Of a stretch of 64,000 nucleotides of DNA, positions 12,074-22,934 are shown in pieces; within the stretch, counting starts at the first letter, position 1; each line of letters begins with the position of its first letter. Under the pieces are notes generated by a model. The model was not told the DNA's origin, did not search any database, and saw nothing but the letters and a program-made list of their open reading frames with translations. The stretch is taken from positions 1 to 64,000 of the forward strand of contig CANNZV010003140.1 in the NCBI GenBank assembly GCA_947561585.1. The letters are read 5' to 3'. The DNA comes from Caprella mutica (Eukaryota; Arthropoda; Malacostraca; Amphipoda; Caprellidae). Both the position numbers and the translations under genes were made by a program.

Positions 12074-12285
12074 GGGTAAGTTCCGAATTATTGGTCAGTT
12101 CCACATTTCCGGTCATATAAGAAAAAACGAAAAAATAATAATATTTACTTTTTATTTTACTTGGTATCCATGATACCTGCAGGTATCATGGATACCAACT
12201 AAAATAAATAATAAATAATTACTATTATATCGTTATTTCTTATATGACCGGAAAGTTGAACTGACCAATAATTCGGAACTAACCC
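12074..12285. mobile_element. Complete MITE, GGGTAA family, with central palindrome
   Basis: A 212-bp element flanked by TA. It starts GGGTAAGTTCCGAATTATTG and ends with the inverted counterpart finishing GGAACTAACCC. The inverted match continues through CATTTCCGGTCATATAAGAA. At the centre, 12161-12198 is a perfect 38-bp palindrome built on GGTATCCATGATACC and its mirror around TGCA. No coding capacity. This is the reference copy for the family in this window. Confidence 0.9.
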
Positions 12286-12482
12286 TATTACACTGAGAAA
12301 GTAGTGAATCTTTTTCAAATGTTATATAGACCAAATTGATGAAGGTAGGTCACCACATGGTGTATTCTCTAGACCGAATGGTTTTCTGTGGTCAACTTGA
12401 TAGAAAAATGAGTTTTGGAGGTTTTTGATCTGTCAAAAGTATTCAAAAGTGTTATTTCTTAAGTGATAAAGAGTAATAAGAA

Positions 12483-13080
12483 TTCGGAAGAGATCCTGTT
12501 GGTTTTGAGGGCAAATTTGATGACGTCCCACTTGTGATTGAGGAGCTGGCAAAAGAAATTGGAGGAATGGAAGAAGAGACGTCTGACGTTTAGATTTGGG
12601 TGGAGTTTTGGGAGTTTTCTTCCGAGATGCATGTTTCTTTTAACTCTCCTTAGTTGTCTGTCACGCACACTCTGCTCACGAAAGTCTGAAGAAGATTAGG
12701 AGCCATCAGCATCAAGACCGAGGAAAATTTCATCTAACCCCGAGCTTCGTAAGGAAACCATCGAAAAACTTAGCCGATGAAAATATCCACCAAGCCTATA
12801 TAGGGGTGGACAGTTGCCGAACTGTGTACCAGTGTCCTAACCATAGATATTGTATACTTTACGGCAGAGTCAGAGACTAGGAGAGGAAAAGATGGGGATA
12901 CCAGCAATATAAGCAGATTGCAGAACAGCTTCCGATGTTGCAGAGCAGTCATTCGATGAACAGTAAAAAAATACTGTGATTTAAACGAGTCCTCGTCCAC
13001 GCAAATTAGCAAAGCTCCAGTGGAGGATGACACAGACAGTAAAGACGCATGAGTATTGTGGTCTCGAAGAGGTTCGGGTC
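12483..13080 (+). pseudogene. Candidate degraded coding sequence, unidentified
   Basis: One plus-strand frame from 12483 reads about 36 codons with protein-like composition (FGRDPVGFEGKFDDVPLVIE, then an acidic stretch) before a stop near 12590. Further protein-like stretches follow in shifted frames, including one at about 12950-13050 reading NESSSTQISKAPVEDDTDSK. No single frame stays open and no family was recognised. It could be a decayed transposon or host gene copy, or chance. The 114-codon minus-strand frame across it looks like a shadow. Confidence 0.25.
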
Positions 13081-13114
13081 GGACCCTAATCGGTAGAATC
13101 CCTCTAATTCCCAT

Positions 13115-13802
13115 CTATATTATATCAGTGTTTGTGTAAACCCTTGTGCTTATTAGAGAGAGGTGAAACCCTCTACCACAAAAGTTTGACCCATGTTGTA
13201 AGTTAAACTCCTCCATAGGTAAATCATTGATTGATTGACATGTATAAATGTTAAAAAAGGACTGATAATTTGAGCCTTAGTCTGATTACTATTTAATTAG
13301 AGTACACCTAATTTAAACCAAGTGTGCTTTTATCAACCTTGTTCTTTTGGCAGCTACGATATTTTAATTTGATGCTATTTAATGAATAGAAGGAATTAAT
13401 GATTATTATTGAGAGGTATCGCAAACAGTAAATTAAACAAATTGATTATAGTCACTAGGAGAATTTTAACCCAAGTAATTAAATGGCCGCTCCTCACATA
13501 CCAACCAAGTAAGCAAAAGAACTTAACTATTAGAAATATTCGAATAATATGAATAAAAGAAGTCAAGATATAAATAAAGCCCCCATGAAAATAGAACGGT
13601 TAGAAAAATAAATGAATAAAACGAAAGAACTGAGCTTAATGTTGAAAGCCGCAACTCTGAAGACTATTTAAAGTCTCGTACGTATCCATGATACGTATCC
13701 CCACCGTATCGAGGATACCAATTCAATTTCCAAAAAGAAATTCCCCAATAAAAGGCGAAGCTTTGGGCCTCAATTGGATGGTACCCTCCTTATGATGGAG
13801 CA
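13115..13802. other. Spacer with two GTATC-NNN-GATAC sites
   Basis: Mostly unique AT-rich sequence. Two interrupted palindromes lie close together: GTATCCATGATAC at 13682-13694 and GTATCGAGGATAC at 13706-13718. Confidence 0.6.
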
Positions 13803-14733
13803 GACATGATGGGTAGTGAGTGGTGAGTGATGGGTAGTGAGTGATATGTAGTGAGTGGTGAGTGAGGGGTAGTGAGTGGTGAGTGATGGGTAGTGAGTGA
13901 TGAGTGATGGGTAGCGAGTGATGAGTGATGGGTAGCGAGTGATGAGTGATGGGTAGCGAGTGATGAGTGATGGGTAGTGAGTGGTGAGTGATGGGTAGTG
14001 AGTGGTGAGTGATGGGTAGTGAGTGGTGAGTGATGGGTAGTGAGTGATATGTAGTGAGTGGTGAGTGAGGGGTAGTGAGTGGTGAGTGAGGGGTAGTGAG
14101 TGGTGAGTGATGGGTAGTGAGTGATGAGTGATGGGTAGTGAGTGATGAGTGATGGGTAGCGAGTGATGGGTAGCGAGTGATGAGTGATGGGTAGTGAGTG
14201 GTGAGTGATGGGTAGCGAGTGATGAGTGATGGGTAGTGAGTGGTGAGTGATGGGTAGTGAGTGGTGAGTGATGGGTAGTGAGTGGTGAGTGATGGGTAGT
14301 GAGTGGTGAGTGATGGGTAGTGAGTGATGAGTGATGGGTAGCGAGTGATGAGTGATGGGTAGTGAGTGGTGAGTGATGGGTAGTGAGTGATGGGTAGTGA
14401 GTGGTGAGTGATGGGTAGTGAGTGATGGGTAGTGAGTGGTGAGTGATGGGTAGTGAGTGATGAGTGATGGGTAGCGAGTGATGAGTGATGGGTAGCGAGT
14501 GATGAGTGATGGGTAGTGAGTGATGAGTGATGGGTAGTGAGTGGTGAGTGATGGGTAGTGAGTGGTGAGTGATGGGTAGTGAGTGGTGAGTGATGGGTAG
14601 TGAGTGGTGAGTGATGGGTAGTGAGTGGTGAGTGATGGGTAGTGAGTGGTGAGTGATGGGTAGTGAGTGGTGAGTGATGGGTAGTGAGTGGTGAGTGATG
14701 GATAGTGAGTGGTGAGTGATGGGTAGTGAGTGG
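13803..14733. repeat. Minisatellite, 21 bp unit
   Basis: About 44 copies of a 21-bp unit, GATGGGTAGTGAGTGGTGAG plus T, with many GGTGAG/GATGAG and TAGTGAG/TAGCGAG variants and some 14-bp shortened units. Because the unit is seven codons without stops, two minus-strand frames of 336-348 codons cross it. They are not genes. Confidence 0.92.
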
Positions 14734-14775
14734 TGGGTGTCTACACCGTTCATATAAAGAGGTGAACACAGTTGA

Positions 14776-15178
14776 TACAATTGCAGTGAACCTTTAAATG
14801 ACTGCAGTGAACCTTTAAATAACTGCAGTGAACCTTTAAATAACTGCAGTGAACCTTTAAATGACTGCAGTGAACCTTTAAATGACTGCAGTGAACCTTT
14901 AAATGACTGCAGTGAACCTTTAAATGACTGCAGTGAACCTTTAAATAACTGCAGTGAACCTTTAAATGACTGCAGTGAACCTTTAAATGACTGCAGTGAA
15001 CCTTTAAATAACTGCAGTGAACCTTTAAATGACTGCAGTGAACCTTTAAATGACTGCAGTGAACCTTTAAATGACTGCAGTGAACCTTTAAATAACTGCA
15101 GTGAACCTTTAAATGACTGCAGTGAACCTTTAAATGACTGCAGTGAACCTTTAAATGACTGCAGTGAACCTTTAAATA
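14776..15178. repeat. Minisatellite, 21 bp unit
   Basis: About 19 copies of a 21-bp unit containing CTGCAGTGAACCTTTAAATG. It is unrelated to the preceding array but begins only about 40 bp after it. Variation is almost confined to ATGAC/ATAAC. C-runs and a G-run follow at about 15180-15300. Confidence 0.92.
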
Positions 15179-15582
15179 TATTCCCCCCCTCTATAAATCA
15201 TCAGTCAAATTCGAAGTCCAAACAGTGATTCATTGCCTAAAATCAATCACCCCCCCCTCCCCCCCCTCCAATAAAAAAGGGGGCTCTCGTAAAAGGGGGG
15301 CAATTATCTCCAAGTTGGTAGTAAAAGTTCCTTAACTTTAATCTCCAATCAAAGAAATTAGTGTTTTTACAGAGCCTTTCAATGGAAAGTGAATAGATAG
15401 CGTGTAAATAGGGCATAAATGGTAAAACTAATGCCTCGATAGAGTGTAGTTATTGTTTAAATCTTCCCTAGAAATCTACAGTTTAAACCTTATTCGTCGG
15501 GGAAACTCGTGGAATAATTATTCAAAATTCATTGATTTTTTCAATTTATCTCAACAACTTTGTTCATCAAAAAGTTGCTACT
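15179..15582. other. Spacer with C-runs, no gene seen
   Basis: Contains short homopolymer C tracts at 15182-15189 and 15250-15268 and a G tract near 15295. Nothing else recognised. Confidence 0.5.
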
Positions 15583-15750
15583 CGTTATTTTAATTGGTAT
15601 CCAAGATACAAGGAGGCATCATGGATACAAAATGAAATAATACCTTGCAGGTATCATGGATACCAATTAAAATAACGGTTATATGATCATTTAACTCGTT
15701 TTCACATATGATTGAAAATGGGAAACCGTCCAATAACTCGCTCCTTTCCC
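15583..15750. mobile_element. GGGTAA-family MITE, right part with duplicated centre
   Basis: Arms CGTTATTTTAATTGGTATCC and its mirror enclose 15583-15677, with GTATCCAAGATAC at 15598-15610 and GTATCATGGATAC near 15651. The right side then runs through CATATGATTGAAAATGGGAA to TTTCCC followed by TA, the family end. The outer left end is missing or decayed. Confidence 0.6.
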
Positions 15751-16207
15751 TAGATCCCCTTTCTTCATGTCCGTTAGTAGCACCAAAGCTTTTTCAATAG
15801 CTTTGTTTGCATTTCATTCACTGTGTACCTACCTAGACAGATTGAATGGTGTAGCTACTTTTTAGTAATTATAATCAACTTCAAAATCAATTTGGTTCGT
15901 AAAGTAATTGGCTATTATTAGTAAACCCAAAAGGAGATGGATTCAACAGAATATTTAATAGATATATCGCTGTTTTGTCAAAAAAAGCTACTTTTCAGGA
16001 GAGGCATAAATTAAAAAGCTGTCAATGTAGCCCCAAAAACACCATAAGTGAAACATTTAATAGGCCTCTAAAGTTTATAGAAGGAGAAATAATTATATCT
16101 TAACTAAATGAAATGTTATTTAAACATGTTTGTATAGATATTATGACATTCATGTTAGGTTTTCAGGACATTTAGCCTCTCTAGCGGTCAATTTTTGAGT
16201 TACAGTT

Positions 16208-16366
16208 ATGAAACTTTTAACAAAAAAAGTAGAGTTTGAAGATGAGTGTGTCTATGTGGACATCTGTTTTAGAACCAAAGGTCATATCGATGACGTCATG
16301 AACAAAGTCACCTACCACCAGTCGGTGAAAATGCTCATGGATGCAGAAAATTCAGTGTTCAAGTAA
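16208..16366 (+). other. Short coding-like ORF followed by poly(A), unidentified
   Basis: ATG at 16208 opens 52 codons ending TAA at 16364-16366, with protein-like content (DECVYVDICFRTKGHIDDVM) and a run of about 15 A immediately at the stop. The word ACCAAAGGTCATATCG also appears in a related form near 25200, so this may be the tail of a retrotransposon or a processed retrocopy rather than a host exon. No family was recognised. Confidence 0.3.
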
Positions 16367-16656
16367 AAAAAAAAAAAAAGAAATATTAATTTATTCATTC
16401 AACCTAATCATAAATAAGGCTAATTGTCACCTAATTCATTTCTCCCTCACCAACTAAATAAAACAACCCCTTTCTATCGTTTACTAACCTCTAACCAACC
16501 TTCTGTTCATTGCAAAGAAGATAGCGGTTGGAGGAGATTGTACAGCACTTTAGAGGCTAACTTATCCAATGAAAACACTTCCGGGTGAATTCCCTCAAAA
16601 GTTAAGAAGCTACTATCAAGATGAGAGAGAAAAAATAAACTATATTTAGTAGAAAA
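16367..16656. other. Spacer, no gene seen
   Basis: Unique sequence between the poly(A) run and the next array, with nothing recognised. Confidence 0.5.
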
Positions 16657-16950
16657 TTTATCAATATTTGAAAATTGATTTTTTTATCAATATTTGAAAA
16701 TTGATTTTTTTATCAATATCTGAAAATTGATTTTTTTTATCAATATTTGAAAATTGATTTTTTTTTATCAATATTTGAAAATTGATTTTTTTATCAATAT
16801 TTGAAAATTGATTTTTTTATCAATATTTGAAAATTGATTTTTTTTATCAATATTTGAAAATTGATTTTTTTTATCAATATTTGAAAATTGATTTTTTTTA
16901 TCAATATAAGAAAATTGATTTTTTTTATCAATATTTGAAAATAGATTTTT
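16657..16950. repeat. Minisatellite, 26-28 bp unit
   Basis: About eleven copies of TATCAATATTTGAAAATTGA followed by a T-run of 5 to 8. Length variation is confined to the T-run. Confidence 0.9.
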
Positions 16951-17269
16951 ATCAAGATTATGAATTTGGTATATTGATACCAATACCAAAAATTTGAGAA
17001 AACTGATCAATTTATTGACTTTGTTACAATTCCATCGAAAATAGAATTGAATGTAGTTGCACTAGTAATTTGTAAGATGGTAGGCATTTCTTCAGTCCAA
17101 CATAAATTCCGGCTTTTATTAAATTCCATCACGCTTTTCCTCACCGACTATAAACCGACTAATATAAGGAACACACGCGTATTTCAAAACTATTAGGAAG
17201 AAATAAAATGGATTTAGAAATATTATATAACTTATTTTGTTGTGTAGTACCTACACTTGTTTCATATTT

Positions 17270-17880
17270 TAACTTTTTAAGATTATTAAATGGGTAAATC
17301 ATTTCAATCATTATAGTTCGTATTTTCAACTTCTAAACCTGTCAATGTGTTTGACCACTGAAGGAATTAGGAGGAAATTGAGTCTATTTGACAATTAAAA
17401 TGAACTCTAATGACGATTAAATGGAAGAGAAATAGTATCCTAGATACAGTAGCCATAGTATCCTAGATACGATAGCCATAGTATCCTAGATACGATTGCC
17501 ATAGTATCCTAGATACAGTAGCCATAGTATCCTAGATACGATAGCCATAGTATCCTAGATACGATAGCCATAGTATCCTAGAAACAGTAGCCATAGTATC
17601 CTAGATATGATAGCCATGGTATCCTAGATACGGTAGCTATAGTATCATAGATGATATCATACAGTATCCTTGTTACAACTCCTCTATAATTACCAGATAA
17701 AAAATATACGTTTATTTTTAGGTGCAGAATAAAACACGATTTATTAATAGATTGGAAATCATGGCATATTGAGGTAATTAAGCCTCTAAGTGATTAAGAA
17801 ATTAATTAATATAAAGTAGTGTCTGACCAATCGGGTCACGGACATACTAGTAACTGAACAAAGAGGAAAAAGTTAAAAAA
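17270..17880 (+). repeat. Left arm of a long inverted repeat with an internal satellite
   Basis: The reverse complement of this arm aligns with 20405-21835 in order. Outside the satellite, AGAGTTCATTTTAATTG here corresponds to AGAGTTCATTTCAATTG at about 21738. Further out, the ACTATAATGATTGAAATGAT and CATTTAATAATCTTAAAA segments match. Inside the satellite, segments near 17760-17860 match 20440-20540. By eye the arms are roughly 75-85% identical with indels. The layout recalls Foldback/Galileo elements, whose long inverted ends contain tandem repeats, but no transposase was seen between the arms. Confidence 0.65.
17440..17645. repeat. Minisatellite, 23 bp unit in left inverted arm
   Basis: About nine copies of a 23-bp unit containing AGTATCCTAGATACGATAGC. 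It carries GTATC-CTA-GATAC. Read on the other strand it shares TATCGTATCTAGGATACT with the 26-bp array at 20567-21693. Confidence 0.9.
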
Positions 17881-18276
17881 TAACAACTAGAAGTGTATTC
17901 TAGTTACATGATGTAGTTTTTATAACGCTATGTAACGAGATATAGACTAACAAACTTTTTAACTAAACATGATGAAGTTAAAGAACTGAGAACAGACTAG
18001 TGTACCTGCCCGTTAAAATAGAGGCTACTTAAGTGATGTGAAACTTAACAATTGATTGTGTTTAAAGTAAAATAAAATTTCTTGTTAAATATTTAAATTT
18101 TAGTTTTATTTTATTAAAATATCAGTTTATTTAAATAAGAAATTTGTTAGAAAGCAGCTCTTCATTTTCCTCTTCCATTTCTGAGCGGATATGTACGGAG
18201 TAGCTTTTTTGCATGCATTTACATACACAAAATACAATTAACATTGATAATAAATTGAAATAGAATTTAATACCCC
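17881..18276. other. Spacer inside the inverted repeat, no gene seen
   Basis: AT-rich unique sequence with nothing recognised. Confidence 0.5.
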
Positions 18277-18812
18277 GATACACAAACCGATACTATCAAC
18301 CATCTCCACTCTACCGATACTATCAACCATCTACACTTTACCGATACTATCAACCATCTCCACTCTACCGATAGTATCAACCATCTCCGCTTTACCGATA
18401 GTATCAACCATCTACACTTTACCGATACTATCAACCATCTCCACTTTACCGATACTATCAACCATCTCCACTTTACCGATAGTATCAACCATCTCCACTC
18501 TACCGATAGTATCAACCATCTCCACTTTACCGATACTATCAACCATCTCCGCTTTACCGATACTATCAACCATCTCCACTTTACCGATACTATCAACCAT
18601 CTACACTTTACCGATACTATCAACCATCTACACTTTACCGATAGTATCAACCATCTCCGCTATACCGATAATATCAACCATCTCCGCTATACCGATAATA
18701 TCAACCATCTCCGCTTTACCGATAGTATCAACCATCTACACTTTACCGATGCTATCAACCATCTACACTTTACCGATACTATCAACCATCTCCGCTTTAC
18801 CGATAGTATCGG
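18277..18812. repeat. Minisatellite, 27 bp unit
   Basis: About 20 copies of a 27-bp unit containing CTATCAACCATCTCCACTTT. The spacer between units reads CCGATACTATC or CCGATAGTATC; the two versions of the GATA-N-TATC core are reverse complements of each other. A minus-strand 9-residue repeat frame is a by-product. Confidence 0.92.
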
Positions 18813-19492
18813 CATATGCATACAAACAAATGAAGGACAATACAATAGCAATTGCATTTGGTGAAGTTATCGATGGTGTAAATTGATGATGTTAACAGTT
18901 AATGTATTTATAAACATTTAATCCATTTTAATTGAAACCCAAACGATATAACTATATTCATTTATTTTACATGAGGATTTTAAATATATTATAAATTACA
19001 GTCAATAAAAATATCTAAAATAATATTGGCAAAAATGCAATAAATAATATGTTAAATTTTGAAAAAAAAGTTATATTCTATGTTTAAAATGTTGATAAAA
19101 TATTCATTGAAATCTATACGTTAAAACCAAAGAACATTCACACTTCCAAACCGAATAACTCAAACCACTCCTTGCCATCGCAATCATAGCCCTTCAACCA
19201 ACAAAAGAAAAGGCAAATGAATACCAAAAGGCTTATCAATATTCAGACCGATAATTAATTCGCACTGTATTCGAATGACTGCCCAAACAGTGTATTGCAA
19301 CACTGGGAATGGGAATTACCACATTGTAACGAGCCATTCCAACATCTAATATTTGAACAGGGATGTTCCAAGTTATTGGATGGCCCCCATTTGCGATCAT
19401 TAAAAAGGTATAATAATCATTAGGCAACACGCTGTTTTAATTGTTATACATTTTTTATTACAAAAAGATTGAAACTCAACGGGAAATCCATA
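18813..19492. other. Spacer, no gene seen
   Basis: AT-rich. The 64-codon minus-strand frame at 19236-19430 has no recognised domain and no clear splice context. Confidence 0.45.
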
Positions 19493-19864
19493 TTATCAAG
19501 AGGTTATTTGAACTCAACGTTGATTTTCTTTCGGTTTCAAGCTTTTGAATAGAAAGATTTCTATTCATCATCAGGAGAAGGGTGGAAAACCTGGACCTGA
19601 CAATGAATTTTATGACCAATAGTTGCATGTTGGATACCGTCTTTCTATTTAAGTTATCTATCCTATACCTAGTTTAAATTTAATAATAAACTATAGGATA
19701 GATAGCTGAAATAGAGAGACAGTCTCCAACATACAACTATTGGTCATAAAATTCATTGTCAGGTCCAGGTTTTCCACCCTTCTCCTGATGATGAATAGAA
19801 ATCTCTATTCGAAAGCTTGAAACCAAAAAACCTACAACACTGAGTTTAAATAACCTCTTGATAA
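19493..19864. mobile_element. Long hairpin element, about 372 bp
   Basis: A near-perfect inverted repeat starting TTATCAAGAGGTTATTTGAA and ending with its mirror at 19864. The arms run for about 175 bp each with few mismatches (for example CCTGGACCTGACAATGAATT on the left and its complement on the right) around a short AT-rich centre near 19678. Directly after it, 19875-19918 is a right-end fragment of the GGGTAA MITE family, so this hairpin may be nested in such an element. Confidence 0.8.
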
Positions 19865-19918
19865 CTTTTTCCTACATGATAGAAGTTGTGGAACTGTCCG
19901 ATAATTCAGAACTTACCC

Positions 19919-20404
19919 TATACCTATTAGATTTAGAAGTGCGAGTCTGTTCGAACTAAAGATACTGTATATAAACTTCATCTTCAAAAATGACTTCGAT
20001 ATTAATTTGAGTCTTCTGAAAAAAAATTAATAACTTCATATATTTTTTCAAAGAAATATTTTTGCAAGCATTAAATTTTATCATTTAAATTTTATAATAG
20101 ATTCCCTCTAACTCCTTCATTTCTAAGTAATGTTTATATTCCTCAATAGAGTGTAATAAAACTCGTGGAAATTAATTAAATATAGAGGGCAATTTCCTCT
20201 GAACTGCATTTCCTGCAATGTCACAAAAATAAATAAGTTCTTTTTTATTAACTAACTAGTTACACGATATATTGTTAAGTGGATACACATTGAGTAATAA
20301 TATACTTTGCGTATCATGGATACCTGTGTACTTGAGCTACTTTCCATTTTTTCTATTTTTTCCAAATTAATGCAATATGATTAATAGCGAGAATTAACAG
20401 TAGC
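19919..20404. other. Spacer with one GTATCATGGATAC site
   Basis: AT-rich. The interrupted palindrome GTATC-ATG-GATAC lies at 20311-20323. No gene seen. Confidence 0.5.
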
Positions 20405-21835
20405 AATGACTGTTATTATACCTAGTAGAGTATCCGTGATACGTAGGTTCAGCAGTTACTTTAAATTAATTTCTTTATTCAACTAAATGCTTATTACTTT
20501 AGTATGACATGATTTTAACTACTTATTAATAGACTAGTGTACACTTTGAATTTGATTGCAACTGTAGGATACTGTAGCTCTTATCGTATCTAGGATACTA
20601 CAGCTCTTATCGTATCTAGGATACTATAGCTCTTATCGAATCTAGGATACTATAGCTCTTATCGAATCTAGGATACTATAGCTCTTATCGTATCTAGGAT
20701 ACTATAGCTCTTATGGTATCTAGGATACTGTAGCTCTTATCGTATCTAGGATACTGTAGCTCTTATCGTATCTAGGATACTGTAACTCTCATCGTATCTA
20801 GGATACTGTAGCTTTTATCGTATCTAGGATACTGTAGCTCTTATCGTATCTAGGATACTACAGCTCTTATCGTATCTAGGATACTACAGCTCTTATCGTG
20901 TCTAGGATACTGCAGCTCTTATCGTATCTAGGATACTGTAGCTCTTATCGTATCTAGGATACGATAGCTCTTATCGTATCTAGGATACTATAACTCTTAT
21001 CGCATCTAGGATACTATAACTCTTATCGCATCTAGGATACTACAGCTCTTGTCGTATCTAGGATACTACAGCTCTTGTCGTATCTAGGATACTACAGCTC
21101 TTATCGTATCTAGGATACTACAGCTCTTATCGTATCTAGGATACTACAGCTCTTATCGTATCTAGGATACTACAGCTCTTATCGTATCTAGGATAATACA
21201 GCTCTTATCGTATCTAGGATACTACAGCTCTTATCGTATCTAGGATACTACAGCTCTTATCGTATCTAGGATACTATAGCTCTTATCGTATCTAGGATAC
21301 TATAGCTCTTATCGTATCTAGGATACTATAGCTCTTATCGTATCTAGGATACTATAGCTCTTATCGTATCTAGGATACTATAGCTCTTATCGTATCTAGG
21401 ATACTGTAGCTCTCATCGTATCTAGGATACTGTAGCTCTCATCGTATCTAGGATACTGTAGCTCTCATCGTATCTAGGATACTGTAGCTCTCATCGTATC
21501 TAGGATACTGTAGCTCTTATCGTATCTAGAATACTACAGCTCTTATCGTATCTAGAATAATACAGATCTTATCGTATCTAGGATACTACAGCTCTTATCG
21601 TATCTAGGATACTATAGCTCTTATCGTTTCTAGAATACTACAGCGCGTATTGTATCTAGGATACTACAGCTCTTATCGTATCTAGGATACGGTAACAATC
21701 GTATCAAGGATACTATTCCTCTCATTTAGTTGTCTTTAGAGTTCATTTCAATTGGTAAATAGGCTTAATTTCGTACACACTATAATTATTAAAATGATTC
21801 AACCATTTACTAATCTTAAAACTTAGAAAAATTGT
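20405..21835 (-). repeat. Right arm of the long inverted repeat
   Basis: Inverted, diverged counterpart of 17270-17880. It contains GTATCCGTGATAC at 20430-20442, the 26-bp satellite, GTATCAAGGATAC at 21701-21713, and then the flank AGAGTTCATTTCAATTG that mirrors the left arm. It is much longer than the left arm because its satellite has about 43 units against about nine. Confidence 0.65.
20567..21693. repeat. Minisatellite, 26 bp unit in right inverted arm
   Basis: About 43 copies of a 26-bp unit containing TCTTATCGTATCTAGGATAC. It carries GTATC-TAG-GATAC. Variants such as TACAGC, TATAGC and TGTAGC occur in runs, suggesting block duplication. It shares an 18-bp core, inverted, with the array at 17440-17645. 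Confidence 0.93.
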
Positions 21836-22685
21836 ACTTCTAAATGAGTATAGAAGTTTTTTTAGAACTATAACTTCTACAAAGTTTTTCATTGAAATAT
21901 TTCAATTTCACCTATTTTCTCCAATGACGTAAATTGTATTTTCTTTAGATTTCCTCACTAGAGTTCTCATGCATCTCTCATTGCTAGTATGAGTCACTCA
22001 TATATCCTCTCATTATAAGAACTATGAGCAAAGTCCATCATATGAGTAAGAGTGATGAACTGCAACATACTGGGCGCCAACTCATTGAGTAACAATAACA
22101 ACAAAAACAACATGGGGGTGAGGGGGGGGGGGGGAGAGCTTATGATTAGCATAATTAATTAGAATGATAATAAAGTTAATTCTGAGTTATCGAACGGTTC
22201 CACATTTTCGATCAATTAAGAAAACAATATGCAAATTTAACATTTTGTATCTTAATTAAAATAAAATTGAATAATAGGTCTTTTTTTTAAGAAAATATCT
22301 TATAATTCACACTAAACATAATGTAGAAAATTTGATTGTTTTTTTAACTCAAACAACAATAAGTTGCTAGAGAGAACAACAAGCGAGGTCACAGAAAATG
22401 TTGTGAAACAACTAAATAATGCAAGGAAAATAGGATAAAGGATCTACCTATCATCTGTGAGTAGATATCTATATCCATCGGCCCTACATCACTAAAAGAT
22501 ATTACCAAAATGATAGATAAATCCTTTACCGTACTGGTAAAGGATTTAATAACAATAGGTTTTATATGTCAAATTTGAATTAGATTATACTGAGATCTAT
22601 TTTTGAATGTTAAAATAAATGCGGTTTAGTACTATATTATTAACTAAAAGTTAATCAAAACTAATTTTCATTTATAAATTGTATA
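21836..22685. other. Spacer with a MITE left-end fragment
   Basis: At about 22160-22215 the sequence TTCTGAGTTATCGAACGGTT and the following CCACATTTTCG match the left arm of the GGGTAA family, without the terminal GGG. A run of G lies at 22120-22134. No gene seen. Confidence 0.5.
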
Positions 22686-22934
22686 GGGTAAATTACGAAT
22701 TATCGGTCGGTTCCACATTTTCGACCAATTTAAAACTATATAGTAAAGGTACTGGTGAAGGCAAATACTCGTCCGTATTCAAAGTATGTATCATAGCGAG
22801 CGTATCACAGATACACAATAAAAGTACCATTCCATGGCGATACTGGAATGTCATTAATAAATTATTTAATATCGCTTCGACCGTAGCTTGGATACGTGAA
22901 TTATTTAACACGAGATATAATATTACGACGTTAA
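22686..22934 (+). mobile_element. GGGTAA-family MITE left end leading into an array
   Basis: After TA at 22684-22685 the sequence GGGTAAATTACGAATTATCG and CGGTTCCACATTTTCGACCA match the family left end. GTATCACAGATAC lies at 22802-22814. No right end was found before or after the array that follows. Confidence 0.6.

Noticed and set aside
12770..13114. 114-codon minus-strand frame
   Set aside because: No recognised domain; the plus strand of the same stretch looks more protein-like, so this is probably a shadow.
13723..14780. Two overlapping minus-strand frames rich in Thr, His and Ser
   Set aside because: Both are readings of the 21-bp minisatellite.
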